A program made the translations under genes and the position numbers. Positions 1 through 9,582 of a stretch of DNA of 37,183 nucleotides are shown piece after piece (within the stretch, counting starts at the first letter, position 1; each line of letters begins with the position of its first letter). Source of the DNA: Candidatus Woesearchaeota archaeon (GTDB taxonomy: Archaea > Nanobdellota > Nanobdellia > SCGC-AAA011-G17 > GW2011-AR20); assembly GCA_016181245.1 (NCBI GenBank), contig JACOZR010000007.1, forward strand, positions 1 to 37,183, written 5' to 3'. The notes below the pieces were generated by a model that saw nothing but the letters and a program-made list of their open reading frames with translations, was not told the DNA's origin and did no database searches.

Positions 1-3000
1 GAATTAACAACAGCTGAATGTAATCAACAATATACTAGATGTAAGGTATTTGCAAATCCATCAAATGGACAACAATCATGCACTGACTTAACAACTACTC
101 CCCCTATTTCACCATGTACGGGTCTTTCTCAACAAGGATGTGGAACTACAGGTGCAAGTAGTTGTTATTGGTTATCAGATGCCTGTAATGATAAAAAAGC
201 AAATAGTGCAACTTGTGCTTCAGATAATGAATGTAGAAGTGATTATTGCGATGATACTCAAAAGAAATGTGCAGATGCACCAGGCTATGATATTGCAGTT
301 CCGACTAACTTTAAAGTAGAATATAAAGATAATTCTGCAGTATTGACTTGGAATCCATCTTCTGTTAGAACTTTAACACCTAATGCAGGAGCAGCAGTAA
401 CTGATACAGATATGATTACTGGAAATGCTGGATTTATAGATTCTATTACAGGTTTCTTTAAAAAATTATTTGGAATTGGGGCTAGAGGAACTGTAATAAG
501 AAGACAACAAACAGATATTGTTTATGATGTAAGAAGAGATGGAGAATTAGTAGCTCAGGATGTAATCTGTTTAACTGCTTGTCAATATATAGATAGATCT
601 GCTGTTCAAGGTGAGAGCTATACTTATGTTATTGGTGCTAGATTTAGAGATCAACAACCAAGTGCATCTTTAAACCATGTTGCTCAAACAGTTATTACTA
701 TACCTGGAACGCAGATAGTTTGCGAATCTTTGAATACTGTTTCAAGTGTTTTAGATAGAGCTTCACAATGTGCAGATATTTCTGTTAGATGTGATTGGGA
801 TGCTGTAAACAATTCTTGTTTAACTAAAGTAGAAATCCCTGCCCCAACTCCTCCAGGAGGTACACAACCACCTGCAGTGCAACCGTTAACTTGCCTACCT
901 AGAACGAGTGTAGCTACCTACAATAGTTTGGACTTTAATGTAGATAATGGTGTCGATATGGTAATTGGAGGTAGTGGTGTAGAGGGATTGTCAGGGCAAG
1001 ATGGTATCTTATTCAAGAACCATTTTGATATTAACTCACAAAGCGCAAATTGGGATGCTAAATATGATTTGAATGGAGATTGTTATGTAAACTTTGATGA
1101 TTTCTTCCTGCTAATAGATTTATTTGGACAACCTCCTGGAGCTACAGTATTACCAAAGGCTCCTGAAGTTTCATTTGAAGTTTTACAGGGTTATAACTCG
1201 GGCATACCTTTGAATTTTGATGCTTCTGCTTCAAAGGATGATGATGGAACTATAGTTTCTTATAAATGGAATTTTGGGGATAATAGCGCTGAGCAAACTA
1301 TCAACATACCTCAGACATCCCATATTTATGCAACTTTTGGAAACTATGTTGCAGTTTTAACAATTACTGATGACGATGGATTAACTGCTACAGCTCAAAG
1401 AGATATTAGGATTAATAATTTAGGATCGCTCGTTGTTGTTCCATTAAATGTTGATTTTACTTACCGAAGTAATGCTATTGTTGGAGAAGAGATAACATTT
1501 ACAGGAACTGCTGAAGATGTAGCAGTACCAATCCAAGATTTATCAACTGGAGTTACTTATGAATGGGAATTTGGAGACAATAGCGCAAAATTAAATGGTA
1601 ATCCTGTAAGACACTTTTATGCCCAACCCGGAACTTATAATGTTAAAGCTACAGCAACAAAAGGAACTGATACTGGAGGTTTTACAAAAATTGTTATTGT
1701 TACTGCAGCACAAGAATCCGTTCAACTAGCTTTACCTTCAGATGTTAACTTAAGCTATGCCCCGATTGATAATAGAATATCTGTGAAATGGAAAGATGTA
1801 AGCAATGAAGTTACAGTTGCTAATGGGAGAGGTAGAAGTGAATTATCTTACATAATTAGCAGGGAAGCTGGTGATGTAAACTCGGAGGAATATGCTACAG
1901 TTCGAGCTGAAGATGTTTGCAATGATAATTTCTGTGCATATACTGATTCTGAAGCAACAAGAAGTGGAGTAAATTATGTTTATAGAGTTAAGGCGGCAAA
2001 AGGAGTGATTAGGAGTACTAGAACGCAAGGAGTTTCAATTAGTGTACCTTCTTCATGCGTTTCTGCAAATGGTGATGGATGTACTGTTTTACTACAAGGA
2101 GGAGAATCCGAGACAGCAGCAGGAAATAATTATTGCAACCTTGTTAATAGTGGTAAATGTGTAAAGTGTGATGCAGGATTTAGATGGGATTTGGCTTCCA
2201 ATAATTGTTTGTTTGTTAACCCTAAAGCAAATGGAGAAAGCTGTAATTCTGGGAATGAATGTGCTTCTGGTGTGTGCACCTCTAATGTGTGTTCTGAGAT
2301 AACTAGAACAGAATTAGCTAAATATGATTTGAATAATGATAACTGTGTGGATAGAGCAGACCATGATGTGTTAGCAACAGCTTTAGCTAATATTGCTACT
2401 ATAAATCCGTTGACCTATGATTTGGATGGAAATGGTAAACTTGATTTAAGTGATGGAACAATTTTGGCAGACAAAGTTGGATTAGGAGATGCTTGTCCTA
2501 TTACCAAGGCTGATTTTGATAATAACAGATGTGTCGATAATGCGGATAAAGTGATATTGCAAAATGAAATTGCTAAACCTGAAGCAAGTAGGAATGCTAA
2601 ACGAGATTTGAATGCCGATACTAAAGTTGATACAAATGATTTAACTGCCTTCAGAAGTGAATTTAGAAAAGGGGGAGGATGTAATCCATTGTCTCGACCT
2701 GTGGGAGATTTAGATTGGAACTACTGCATTGATGAAAGAGATGAGGAAAGAATGCAAGAATTGAGAATAGCTGGTTCTCAAACAGCTGTTGCTCAAAATG
2801 ATCTAAATGGTGATGATGAATTAGATAATGATGATGTTGAGATTATAAGAAGATCGTTTGGAGATGGAGATAATTGTCCAGCAGTTGTAATAAGATGGGG
2901 AGACTTTAATTCAGATAATAATGCTGAAATAGTATTTGGTTCAGATGTAGGAAGTTTGGTCGGAGCTGATGGTGTGTTATTCAGAAATCATATTAATACT

Positions 3001-4281
3001 AAAGAAGGAGATGCAATTTGGGATAAAAAGTTTGATTTGAATGGCGACAAAATTGTAAACTCACTGGATTATGATTTATTATTCAGGAATTTCGGAATAA
3101 TTGAAGAAACAGTGAATTTCAATACAAGATCTGGAGGCATTGAGACGAACTTAATTGATTCAAAGATAAGATTAATTGTCAATCCAGAAGGAACTGAAAT
3201 ACAAACTAAACTTAATGGGAAATATGGCCTTTTTAGTCCTGTTAGCGATAAAATTGTAAGAGATAGAAAAGGATTGAATTTTGTTACTTTAAAAAGTGTT
3301 GCAGATTTAACTGACAAAATACAAAGCATATCAATTTCTATTACTTATAATGAATCAGAAGCACAGAGATTAGGAATCTCAGAATCAACCTTGAAAATGT
3401 ATTATTATAATCCTAGTACAGATGGGTGGGAGTTAATTGATAATTCAATAGATACTGAAAATAATTTAGTTACAGGAGCGACTAATCATTTATCTGATTA
3501 TGGATTGTTTGGAGAGAGTATAGTTACTGCTCCTCCTGGAGATAGTGGTGGGGATGGAGGAGGAAGTTCTGGTGGCAGTAGTGGGGGAAAGAAAAAATCT
3601 CAGCCAAGCTCTAGCTGTTCAACTGTTCTCATAGAAAATTTAGAAGGGGATTGTAAACGCGCATGCCAATCGAGCTTAGACATTTGGCAAAATAGTGGTT
3701 ATAATGTTGTTGATAGTTGTAGTATAGGAGAACCTCAACAACCTGTTTCACCTTCAACTGGGGGAGAAGATTATCCAACAATCGAAGATTATGAAAGAGC
3801 AGGTATTAATAGAAATGATGCAGATTCTGATAATGATGGGATTTTAGATGACTTAGAATTGCAGTTCTTTGGAGATTTAACTCAAGGATTTGATGATGAT
3901 TATGATGGAGATGGAATTGTTAATGGAAAAGAGATTAATGTTGATCAAACCAATCCAACTGATCCTAGTGATTTCCTTACAGAACAAGATGGAGGGAATA
4001 CTGGCATTATAATTGGCGTAATTGTAATTATCATTGGCGCAGGGATAGGAACCTTCGTTTGGATGAGGAAAAAAGGTAAACTTGGAGTATCTGGAAAAGC
4101 AAGTTCTAGAATTTCTCCTAAATCTGCTAAAGTATCTTTAACTGATCAGGAAAAGAAAATTGTTACATACATAAAAGATGCAAGAACAGCAGGCATGAAA
4201 GATTCTGAAATCAAGTCTAATTTAGTGAAAGCTGGATGGAAAGGATCTCAAGTAGAGAATGCTTTTTCTTCTCTTAAATAA
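1..4281 (+). CDS. Giant surface protein with FN3, PKD and dockerin-like repeats (5' truncated)
   Basis: The frame is open from base 1 to the TAA at 4281, so the start lies outside the window; the TTG at 343 is not a real start. Visible in order: a Cys-rich segment with a CASDNEC...YC...C pattern (about 10-290), an FN3-like domain (295-720), a dockerin-like EF loop DLNGDCYVNFDDF (about 1065), two PKD domains with FGDNSA and YATFG/YAQPG cores (1165-1420, 1440-1695), another FN3-like domain (1730-2050), a second Cys-rich knot (2060-2300), a run of Ca-binding-type loops such as DLNNDNCVD and DLDGNGKLD (2322-2900), a further loop at about 3040, a Gly/Ser linker (3535-3600), one transmembrane helix (4003-4065) with a KKGK stop-transfer, and a small cytosolic helical domain (4135-4281, KAGWKGSQVENAF). 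Known of the families: PKD, FN3 and dockerin modules mediate extracellular adhesion and Ca-dependent folding. I infer a cell-surface adhesin or scaffold anchored by its C-terminus. Confidence 0.85.
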   Translation, partial: ELTTAECNQQYTRCKVFANPSNGQQSCTDLTTTPPISPCTGLSQQGCGTTGASSCYWLSDACNDKKANSATCASDNECRSDYCDDTQKKCADAPGYDIAVPTNFKVEYKDNSAVLTWNPSSVRTLTPNAGAAVTDTDMITGNAGFIDSITGFFKKLFGIGARGTVIRRQQTDIVYDVRRDGELVAQDVICLTACQYIDRSAVQGESYTYVIGARFRDQQPSASLNHVAQTVITIPGTQIVCESLNTVSSVLDRASQCADISVRCDWDAVNNSCLTKVEIPAPTPPGGTQPPAVQPLTCLPRTSVATYNSLDFNVDNGVDMVIGGSGVEGLSGQDGILFKNHFDINSQSANWDAKYDLNGDCYVNFDDFFLLIDLFGQPPGATVLPKAPEVSFEVLQGYNSGIPLNFDASASKDDDGTIVSYKWNFGDNSAEQTINIPQTSHIYATFGNYVAVLTITDDDGLTATAQRDIRINNLGSLVVVPLNVDFTYRSNAIVGEEITFTGTAEDVAVPIQDLSTGVTYEWEFGDNSAKLNGNPVRHFYAQPGTYNVKATATKGTDTGGFTKIVIVTAAQESVQLALPSDVNLSYAPIDNRISVKWKDVSNEVTVANGRGRSELSYIISREAGDVNSEEYATVRAEDVCNDNFCAYTDSEATRSGVNYVYRVKAAKGVIRSTRTQGVSISVPSSCVSANGDGCTVLLQGGESETAAGNNYCNLVNSGKCVKCDAGFRWDLASNNCLFVNPKANGESCNSGNECASGVCTSNVCSEITRTELAKYDLNNDNCVDRADHDVLATALANIATINPLTYDLDGNGKLDLSDGTILADKVGLGDACPITKADFDNNRCVDNADKVILQNEIAKPEASRNAKRDLNADTKVDTNDLTAFRSEFRKGGGCNPLSRPVGDLDWNYCIDERDEERMQELRIAGSQTAVAQNDLNGDDELDNDDVEIIRRSFGDGDNCPAVVIRWGDFNSDNNAEIVFGSDVGSLVGADGVLFRNHINTKEGDAIWDKKFDLNGDKIVNSLDYDLLFRNFGIIEETVNFNTRSGGIETNLIDSKIRLIVNPEGTEIQTKLNGKYGLFSPVSDKIVRDRKGLNFVTLKSVADLTDKIQSISISITYNESEAQRLGISESTLKMYYYNPSTDGWELIDNSIDTENNLVTGATNHLSDYGLFGESIVTAPPGDSGGDGGGSSGGSSGGKKKSQPSSSCSTVLIENLEGDCKRACQSSLDIWQNSGYNVVDSCSIGEPQQPVSPSTGGEDYPTIEDYERAGINRNDADSDNDGILDDLELQFFGDLTQGFDDDYDGDGIVNGKEINVDQTNPTDPSDFLTEQDGGNTGIIIGVIVIIIGAGIGTFVWMRKKGKLGVSGKASSRISPKSAKVSLTDQEKKIVTYIKDARTAGMKDSEIKSNLVKAGWKGSQVENAFSSLK

Positions 4282-4440
4282 AGTCATAGTAATCGTTTAG
4301 CTATCTCTAAATATAAAAAGATGAAAATTAATTTTATATGGAATAAAAATGTCATTAATCATTTTTGGCTATTTTTTATGAAAGTCATGTTTATTGCCAA
4401 TAAATCAAAAAACAGTTAAATGGATGCAAAAAATGGAAAA

Positions 4441-4448
4441 TATTATAA
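4441..4448 (+). promoter_or_regulatory. TATA-like box for the 4471 gene
   Basis: TATTATAA is centred about 26 nt upstream of the ATG at 4471, which favours that ATG, and a leaderless mRNA, over the ATG at 4420. Confidence 0.45.
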
Positions 4449-4470
4449 GGAAGTTTACTTTTTAGTTATC

Positions 4471-4935
4471 ATGGGGGTTTTAAACTGGTTAACAAAATCA
4501 AGAAAAGCAGAGCCTGGCGATGTAAATCCTGGAGTATGGGGGGGTGCAGTAGTAGCAACACTTATTTCTACAGTAATTATTGTACTATCTTCGATGTCTG
4601 GAGAAGTTAATGCATCAAATGTAAATGAAGTTGCTAGAAGAAATAACTTAACCCAAGAACAGGTACGTGCATTGGATAGGGCAGTAAGTTTAAATCTTTC
4701 TCAAAAGACAATAGAGCGTTCGATTCATGTGGCTGAAAGCTTAAAAGCTGATTTGGGGATAATCAAAAGAGATTTAGATTCTAGAAACTTGAGGGAAGCA
4801 TTACATGGAGTTATAAATGCAAAATCTCTCGTGGAAGAATTACAAAAATTAGGAGTGTTTGAAACAAATGCAGCAAAGGCAGAATTAGACAGTTTAAGAG
4901 TAGAATTAGCGAGCAGAATTGGTCAAAAAAATTAA
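4471..4935 (+). CDS. Small membrane-anchored helical protein, unknown function
   Basis: The protein has about 154 residues from ATG 4471. An ATG at 4420 would add 17 residues, but the TATA-like box at 4441-4448 would then lie inside the gene. It has a short N-terminal cytosolic piece (MGVLNWLTKSRK), one transmembrane helix (GGAVVATLISTVIIVLSSM) and then about 110 residues of charged amphipathic helix (NNLTQEQVRALDRAV, VAESLKADLGIIKRDL). I recognise no catalytic motif or family. It stands alone between the giant surface protein and the 5145 cassette, with gaps of 190 and 209 bases. A structural or partner role at the membrane is only inference. Confidence 0.7.
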   Translation: MGVLNWLTKSRKAEPGDVNPGVWGGAVVATLISTVIIVLSSMSGEVNASNVNEVARRNNLTQEQVRALDRAVSLNLSQKTIERSIHVAESLKADLGIIKRDLDSRNLREALHGVINAKSLVEELQKLGVFETNAAKAELDSLRVELASRIGQKN

Positions 4936-5114
4936 AGAATGAATCAATCGTAGATAAATGTGAATTCAACCAGAAAAAAGAAAAAAACAGAGATTATACA
5001 CAGAGGTAGTAAATGTGGTTGATGAAGAACTTCTTTATTGGAAAGAAAATATAAAAGTGCACTATTTCTGTTTATTTTTTGAGTTTCCTTTCACGGTGTT
5101 ACATCATAAAAAGT

Positions 5115-5122
5115 TTTAAATA
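5115..5122 (+). promoter_or_regulatory. TATA box of the 5145-8621 cassette
   Basis: TTTAAATA is centred 26 nt upstream of ATG 5145, with no Shine-Dalgarno sequence between. This is the expected geometry for a leaderless archaeal transcript. Confidence 0.6.
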
Positions 5123-5144
5123 GAAGGGACTTCTATTTTTACTG

Positions 5145-6296
5145 ATGAAAAAGGGGCAAAGTGCAGGGAATATTGGGGTGCTGGTTTTTCTTATAGCTGC
5201 CTTTTTAGCTTTATTTATTTTGTTACTGCCTCAAGAAGACAGAGATGAGCTTTTGAGAACTAATAGTAGTGTAGACCCTGAGCGTACTTCAAGCAATGTA
5301 ATCTTACTATCACAATCTCCTGGACTGTTGAATACTTTAACTGCTGATGAATCTTTACATAAAATTGATTCTATTAATTTGTTTTTAAGAGATGAACCTA
5401 TTGTCTCTGATTTGGCTAGCAGGTTGACAGTTAAAGAGGGAGTTTTTAGTTCAGATGTAAGAAAACTTACATTTAAGATTGATGATACTGATAATTTAGA
5501 AAATGCATATCTTATTTTTTCTGTAGATTCTGGCGAAGGAAATTTAATTATAGGTTTAAATGATGCTGAAGTTTTTGCTGGGAAAGCAGAGGGATTGCAA
5601 ACTGTTGTTTTGCCTAGAAATCTTTTACAGGAAATCAACTCTTTAGGCTTTGAAGCTTCTAACCCTGGAGTTAATTTATTTAAGAAAAATGAATACACCT
5701 TGAAAGATGTTAAAGTAAGGCAGAGTTTTGAAATTGTAAATACGAAAGAAAGAAGAACTTTTGTTTTGAGTGCTGCTGAAAAAGGAAATGGTAAACTTAG
5801 CTATTTCTTATTTTGCAATAATGCTGCTAAATCAAGTAGATTAAGAATATTTTTGAATAAAGAAGAAATTAGCAATGAGCTGATAACTTGTGGTTCTGCT
5901 GATAAAGAAGTAGACATTAATGCAGCAGATTTAGAAGATGGGACTAATGAACTTATCTTTGAAATTGACAGTGGAGATTATTTAATAAAGGACATTGAGC
6001 TAAGGGTCAAGACTTCTGATGGAGGAGCTGCTAAATATAAGTTTGCTGTTAGTAAATCTACTTTTGATAAAATAAACATTGATAACAGAAAAGTTCAATT
6101 AAAAGTTTTATTCGATGATAATGATAAAAAGAAATTTATTTATGAAATTAATAACAATGAATTTAGTGTTGATATAGAAGATGATGAGTTTATTGTTGAT
6201 GATTTGGGCGAATTTATTGAAGAAGGCAATAATATGTTTACAATAACGCCGCAAAGCGAGTTTACCGTTGATAGACTAGACCTGATATTGAAATGA
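5145..6296 (+). CDS. Membrane-anchored extracellular beta-rich protein with pilin-like N-terminus
   Basis: A 383-residue protein beginning MKKGQSAGNIGVLVF, then a hydrophobic helix to about residue 27 and PQEDRDELL. The KKGQSA start resembles the archaeal class III (type IV pilin-like) signal, but the Glu usual at +5 is absent, so processing by a prepilin peptidase is uncertain; it may simply be an N-terminal anchor. The remainder is acidic and beta-rich with repeated segments of the type LRIFLNKEEI...DINAADLEDGTNELIFEIDSGDY, which look like Ig-like or jelly-roll units. The gene ends 4 bases before the 6301 gene and is the first of four co-directional envelope genes. Possible pilin-like or surface-complex subunit; no enzyme motif seen. 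Confidence 0.72.
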   Translation: MKKGQSAGNIGVLVFLIAAFLALFILLLPQEDRDELLRTNSSVDPERTSSNVILLSQSPGLLNTLTADESLHKIDSINLFLRDEPIVSDLASRLTVKEGVFSSDVRKLTFKIDDTDNLENAYLIFSVDSGEGNLIIGLNDAEVFAGKAEGLQTVVLPRNLLQEINSLGFEASNPGVNLFKKNEYTLKDVKVRQSFEIVNTKERRTFVLSAAEKGNGKLSYFLFCNNAAKSSRLRIFLNKEEISNELITCGSADKEVDINAADLEDGTNELIFEIDSGDYLIKDIELRVKTSDGGAAKYKFAVSKSTFDKINIDNRKVQLKVLFDDNDKKKFIYEINNNEFSVDIEDDEFIVDDLGEFIEEGNNMFTITPQSEFTVDRLDLILK

Positions 6297-6300
6297 GAAG

Positions 6301-7713
6301 ATGGCTAAAAATCAAAAGGATTATGATGATCCTTACTTAAGAGAATCTAAATATGAAAAGGCTAAGCGAGTTGGTGGCAGAATTATTGAAGGACCGAGAA
6401 GAGATGTTTCTGAAGTACTGAAATTACCTTTTTTGCCCCTTGCTGGCATATTTAAATGGATTCTTTTTGGTTTGGGTATTATTATTGGAATTTCAATTCT
6501 TGTTGTGGCTGTTGTATTTTCTTTTAATGTTTATAGGACTGGAGCTGGAGACAGTTTGTATGCTACTCTTTCAGATTCATTTAGTAAAGTTCCAGGAGTC
6601 TCTTATTTAATACCTAAGCTCAGAGAAGCAGGTACTGTCATTACTGATCCTTCACAGGCTATTGTTAAAACTTCAAATAGCCAGTGGAAATCTAGTGTTG
6701 ATGCTACTGAGGTTGATAAGGAATTGGGTTTAAATTTTATAAGAAAACCTTATTCAACTTCAAATCTTTATTTTACAGACGAAAAGATTTTAACTGATGC
6801 AGACTTGGCTATAAAAATACCTAAAGAGGAAGAAGATGAGACTTCTATTGTTTCTTTTGGATGCTTGGGGGAAAGTAATGGCGAAGTTAAAGAAGGAACT
6901 GTTGTACCTTCCAAAAAAGAAGTTGTTAAAGGAGAACAAACATCTATACATTTAAGCTGCGAATTTCCTAAAAACACATTTATTGTCGATTCCAGCATTT
7001 TACAATCAGAAACTAAATTACAGCCATTAAAAGTAAAATTTGTTGTTGATTATGAGTTTAGCTCTTATGCTTTTTGGGAAGTTTATACTAAAGGATATGA
7101 AAATCTAAGAGAAGACAGACAGTTAGAGGAAGATCCCTTTAATGGTATTAAAAGTAAGTATATTGTAGACAGGAAAACTGGAAAAGTTGCTAGCCAACCT
7201 TCAAAAGCTCCTATGAGGATTGTTTTAGGAGGATTAGGACAGCCTTATAGTGATAGAAGTGAAAATGAGAATGGAAACTTTTTAGGATTTTCTTTTGAAG
7301 AATATGGCAAATATGCTCCTGCAAATAAAGGTGTTGTAAGAGAAATAAAAGATATAAGATTAAGGTTACCAAATAATTTTGTTTTGGATACTGAGCAGGG
7401 AGATTTTGTCGAAACTGAGACTCAAGAAGATAATAGAAAAGAATATGAAGTTAGGCCTGAAAAATTAACTGAATTAAATGCTAGATGCGAAAGACTAGGT
7501 GTTAAAGAAAAACTTACACAAGGATATTTAAGTGAAGATTGCTTCAAAGCTTTGATATTAGAGGACTTTTCTTTAAGAACTGCATTTAATGTTGATTATT
7601 TGGAAACTGAAGAGTTAACCGTTGATGAGATTACTGCGAAAGCAGAATATTTATATGAAACTTATGATACATTAGTCTTAAATTTGAGAAAACCACAGGG
7701 AGCTGCTGCATGA
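6301..7713 (+). CDS. Single-pass membrane protein with large extracellular domain, unknown
   Basis: 470 residues. A basic N-terminus of about 50 residues (ESKYEKAKRVGGRIIEGPRRD) precedes one strong transmembrane helix (about 51-76, WILFGLGIIIGISILVVAVV). The rest is a soluble, probably extracellular beta-rich region with few Cys (SFGCLGESN ... LSCEFPKN). It starts 4 bases after the stop of the 5145 gene, and its stop overlaps the ATG of the 7710 lipoprotein gene by 4 bases (ATGA), so co-translation is likely. I do not recognise a named family. The N-in/C-out topology and neighbours suggest a subunit of an envelope complex with the 5145 protein and the two lipoproteins. Confidence 0.72.
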   Translation: MAKNQKDYDDPYLRESKYEKAKRVGGRIIEGPRRDVSEVLKLPFLPLAGIFKWILFGLGIIIGISILVVAVVFSFNVYRTGAGDSLYATLSDSFSKVPGVSYLIPKLREAGTVITDPSQAIVKTSNSQWKSSVDATEVDKELGLNFIRKPYSTSNLYFTDEKILTDADLAIKIPKEEEDETSIVSFGCLGESNGEVKEGTVVPSKKEVVKGEQTSIHLSCEFPKNTFIVDSSILQSETKLQPLKVKFVVDYEFSSYAFWEVYTKGYENLREDRQLEEDPFNGIKSKYIVDRKTGKVASQPSKAPMRIVLGGLGQPYSDRSENENGNFLGFSFEEYGKYAPANKGVVREIKDIRLRLPNNFVLDTEQGDFVETETQEDNRKEYEVRPEKLTELNARCERLGVKEKLTQGYLSEDCFKALILEDFSLRTAFNVDYLETEELTVDEITAKAEYLYETYDTLVLNLRKPQGAAA

Positions 7714-8621
7714 AAAAGATATTAATTGTTTTTTTGTTGATTTTTATAATTGGATGTGGGCAATCAGGGCAAGGAAGAGGTAAAATTACTGGTGAACCTG
7801 ATGGATTAAAGATTAGCTTTTTGCCTTTACAACCTAGTCCCTCTATAAGAGAAAATCAGGATGTTAATGTTGGTCTAGAATTAATTAATAATGGGGTTTG
7901 TGCTATAAGCTCTGAAATTTGTGTTAGTGATACCTTGAGCAGTGTTTGGAGCGGAATAGAGGAACAATGTACCTCTTTAGAATTAAACGGAATTGAGCAG
8001 GTTGGAGAAAGTATTACTAGAGATACTATTACAAAACAATTTAGCTTTCCATCCTATAAAAGCCTAGATAGGGATTTATCTACTTCAGTTATTGCAAAAT
8101 CAAGTTATAATTGCGATATTACTGCTGGACCGCAACTTTGTGTTAAGAATTTAATCGGGCAAAAAGAAAAGGAATGCCCTTCTTTTGAAAAGATTACGGG
8201 AGATAAATTAAGAGCGACTATTGCTCCCATTACACTTGCAGGTGTTGATAAACAATTAGTTCCTGAGCAGGGTGGTATAAAGCTTGTTACTGTTATAACT
8301 ATGAAAAAAATGAAGACTGGAGAAATAAAAGGGGAACTTGATGAAACTACAATTAACAAAAAAGGAGCTGCTTCTGCCTTGAGGTATGTTCCTCTAAGAG
8401 TTGAAGTAGAGTATAAGGGATATGGAAGTTTAGAATGCAGAGAACTGGAGAATGGAGTATTCTTATGGAGAAAGGACAAAGATCAGGAAATCCTTAATTG
8501 TGAAATATTTTTAGGTAATATTGATTATGTCGAGAATCCTTTAGACATTAAAATTGGATATGAGTATGAGATTTCTCAGATTTTGCCTGTGCAAATTTTA
8601 GATGTAGACAAACAGAGATAA
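7710..8621 (+). CDS. Lipoprotein with CARDB-like domains, paralogue of next gene
   Basis: 303 residues. The N-terminus MKKILIVFLLIFIIGCGQSG is a signal peptide ending in a lipobox-like IIGC, so a lipid-anchored Cys at about residue 16 is likely. After a GKITG segment come beta-rich repeats with an NNG turn (VNVGLELINNGVCAIS) typical of CARDB/Ig-like folds, and a Cys-containing second half. It overlaps the 6301 gene by ATGA. It shares layout with the 8663 protein: lipobox, GK-(I/V)-(T)G, then D-G-(L/V)-x-(I/V)-x-F, a proline-rich turn, and repeats of similar size, so the two are probably paralogues. Role unknown; likely extracellular partner of the upstream membrane proteins. Confidence 0.72.
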   Translation: MKKILIVFLLIFIIGCGQSGQGRGKITGEPDGLKISFLPLQPSPSIRENQDVNVGLELINNGVCAISSEICVSDTLSSVWSGIEEQCTSLELNGIEQVGESITRDTITKQFSFPSYKSLDRDLSTSVIAKSSYNCDITAGPQLCVKNLIGQKEKECPSFEKITGDKLRATIAPITLAGVDKQLVPEQGGIKLVTVITMKKMKTGEIKGELDETTINKKGAASALRYVPLRVEVEYKGYGSLECRELENGVFLWRKDKDQEILNCEIFLGNIDYVENPLDIKIGYEYEISQILPVQILDVDKQR

Positions 8622-8622
8622 T

Positions 8623-8630
8623 TTTATAAA
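8623..8630 (+). promoter_or_regulatory. TATA-like box before the second lipoprotein gene
   Basis: TTTATAAA would place transcription start near 8653, giving a 10-nt leader that begins AGGTG just ahead of ATG 8663. A second AT box, TTTAAATA at 8643-8650, is too close to the ATG to be the promoter. Confidence 0.35.
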
Positions 8631-8662
8631 TGAGTGAATCTCTTTAAATACTAGGTGTTACA

Positions 8663-9580
8663 ATGAAAAAATATTATATTCTTATTATAATCTCTTTATT
8701 TCTAATTGTTGGTTGTAATAAGCAAGATACTGGTAAAGTTGGAACTTTTTTTGGGGGTGTTGATGGTGTTTCTGTGGAATTTGAGCAGTTAGCCCCTCCA
8801 AGCAAGTTTGAACAAGATGATTCTGTGTCTATAAGGACTGTTTTAAAAAATAAAGGCGAATTTGACTTGCAAAGCGGAAAGGCAAAAGCCAGAATTTTTG
8901 GTATTAATTTGAATACTTTTGGATTAACTGATCAGTATAAAGGGACTGCAGGACCATTAAGGGGGAGAGGAGAGTTTTCTGAGCAAGGAGGAGAACAAGT
9001 AGTTGACTTCGGAAATGCTCGTTACAATCAGCCTATAATTAATTCACAAGATTTTACAATAAGAGCTAAGGTTTGTTATCCTTATCAAACCAAAGGTTTA
9101 GTTAATGTTTGTATAACTCCTTTAATTGCAAAAGAAAGTGAGAATTCTATTTGCAGTATAGAAGAACAAAAGATTAAGAAAGGAGATGTTTCTAGTGGGC
9201 CTGTTCAAATAACTTCTGTTACTGAAGAAATAAGAGGAAGCGATCAAGTAAGATTTAATATTGAAATACAGAATAAAGGAAAAGGAGAAGTATTCATGCC
9301 TGAAATTGAATGTGAGAAGCTTGAAGAAGCTGCCGCTAGAATTTCTAATAAGGATAAAGTTGAGGTACAAATATTAAATCCTGCAGATGTTCAATGCGAT
9401 TTCAGGACTTCTGATTTAACAAATAAAGGTGTTGTTGAGTTAGTTAATGGAAAACAAGTTGTTAGCTGCTTTACTACTGCTCGTGATAGTTATGAAGACA
9501 AATTGAATATTCGTTTGAATTATGTTTATATTGATGAAACCAGTGTTCCTGTGACTATCTTTGAGGCTACAACTAAATAA
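8663..9580 (+). CDS. Lipoprotein with CARDB-like repeats, paralogue of preceding gene
   Basis: 305 residues. MKKYYILIIISLFLIVGCNKQ is a signal peptide with a VGC lipobox. It then has TGKVGTFFGGVDGVSVEFEQLAPP, matching the layout of the 7710 protein, and beta repeats with the NKG turn of CARDB-type Ig folds (VRTVLKNKGEFDL-like, IEIQNKGKGEVFM), plus a few Cys in the second half (KVCYPYQTKGLVNVC, ADVQCDF). It ends 2 bases from the end of the convergent TrmB gene. A 41-base gap with TATA-like boxes suggests it can also be transcribed on its own. Function unknown; probably the outermost member of the envelope cassette. Confidence 0.72.
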   Translation: MKKYYILIIISLFLIVGCNKQDTGKVGTFFGGVDGVSVEFEQLAPPSKFEQDDSVSIRTVLKNKGEFDLQSGKAKARIFGINLNTFGLTDQYKGTAGPLRGRGEFSEQGGEQVVDFGNARYNQPIINSQDFTIRAKVCYPYQTKGLVNVCITPLIAKESENSICSIEEQKIKKGDVSSGPVQITSVTEEIRGSDQVRFNIEIQNKGKGEVFMPEIECEKLEEAAARISNKDKVEVQILNPADVQCDFRTSDLTNKGVVELVNGKQVVSCFTTARDSYEDKLNIRLNYVYIDETSVPVTIFEATTK

Positions 9581-9582
9581 TC

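Noticed and set aside
4282-4419. TTGGC...GCCAA inverted repeat near 4365-4405 as a terminator
   Set aside because: The arms are only 5 bp with a loop of about 25 nt; not convincing.
5014-5118. 34-codon ORF with GTG start after an AGAGGT-like site
   Set aside because: The product is unlike any neighbour, its end covers the TATA box of the 5145 gene, and there is no promoter geometry for it.
5231-5698. 155-codon antisense ORF within the 5145 gene
   Set aside because: Shadow of a real gene; composition is Ser/Leu-rich as expected for the complement, with no promoter.
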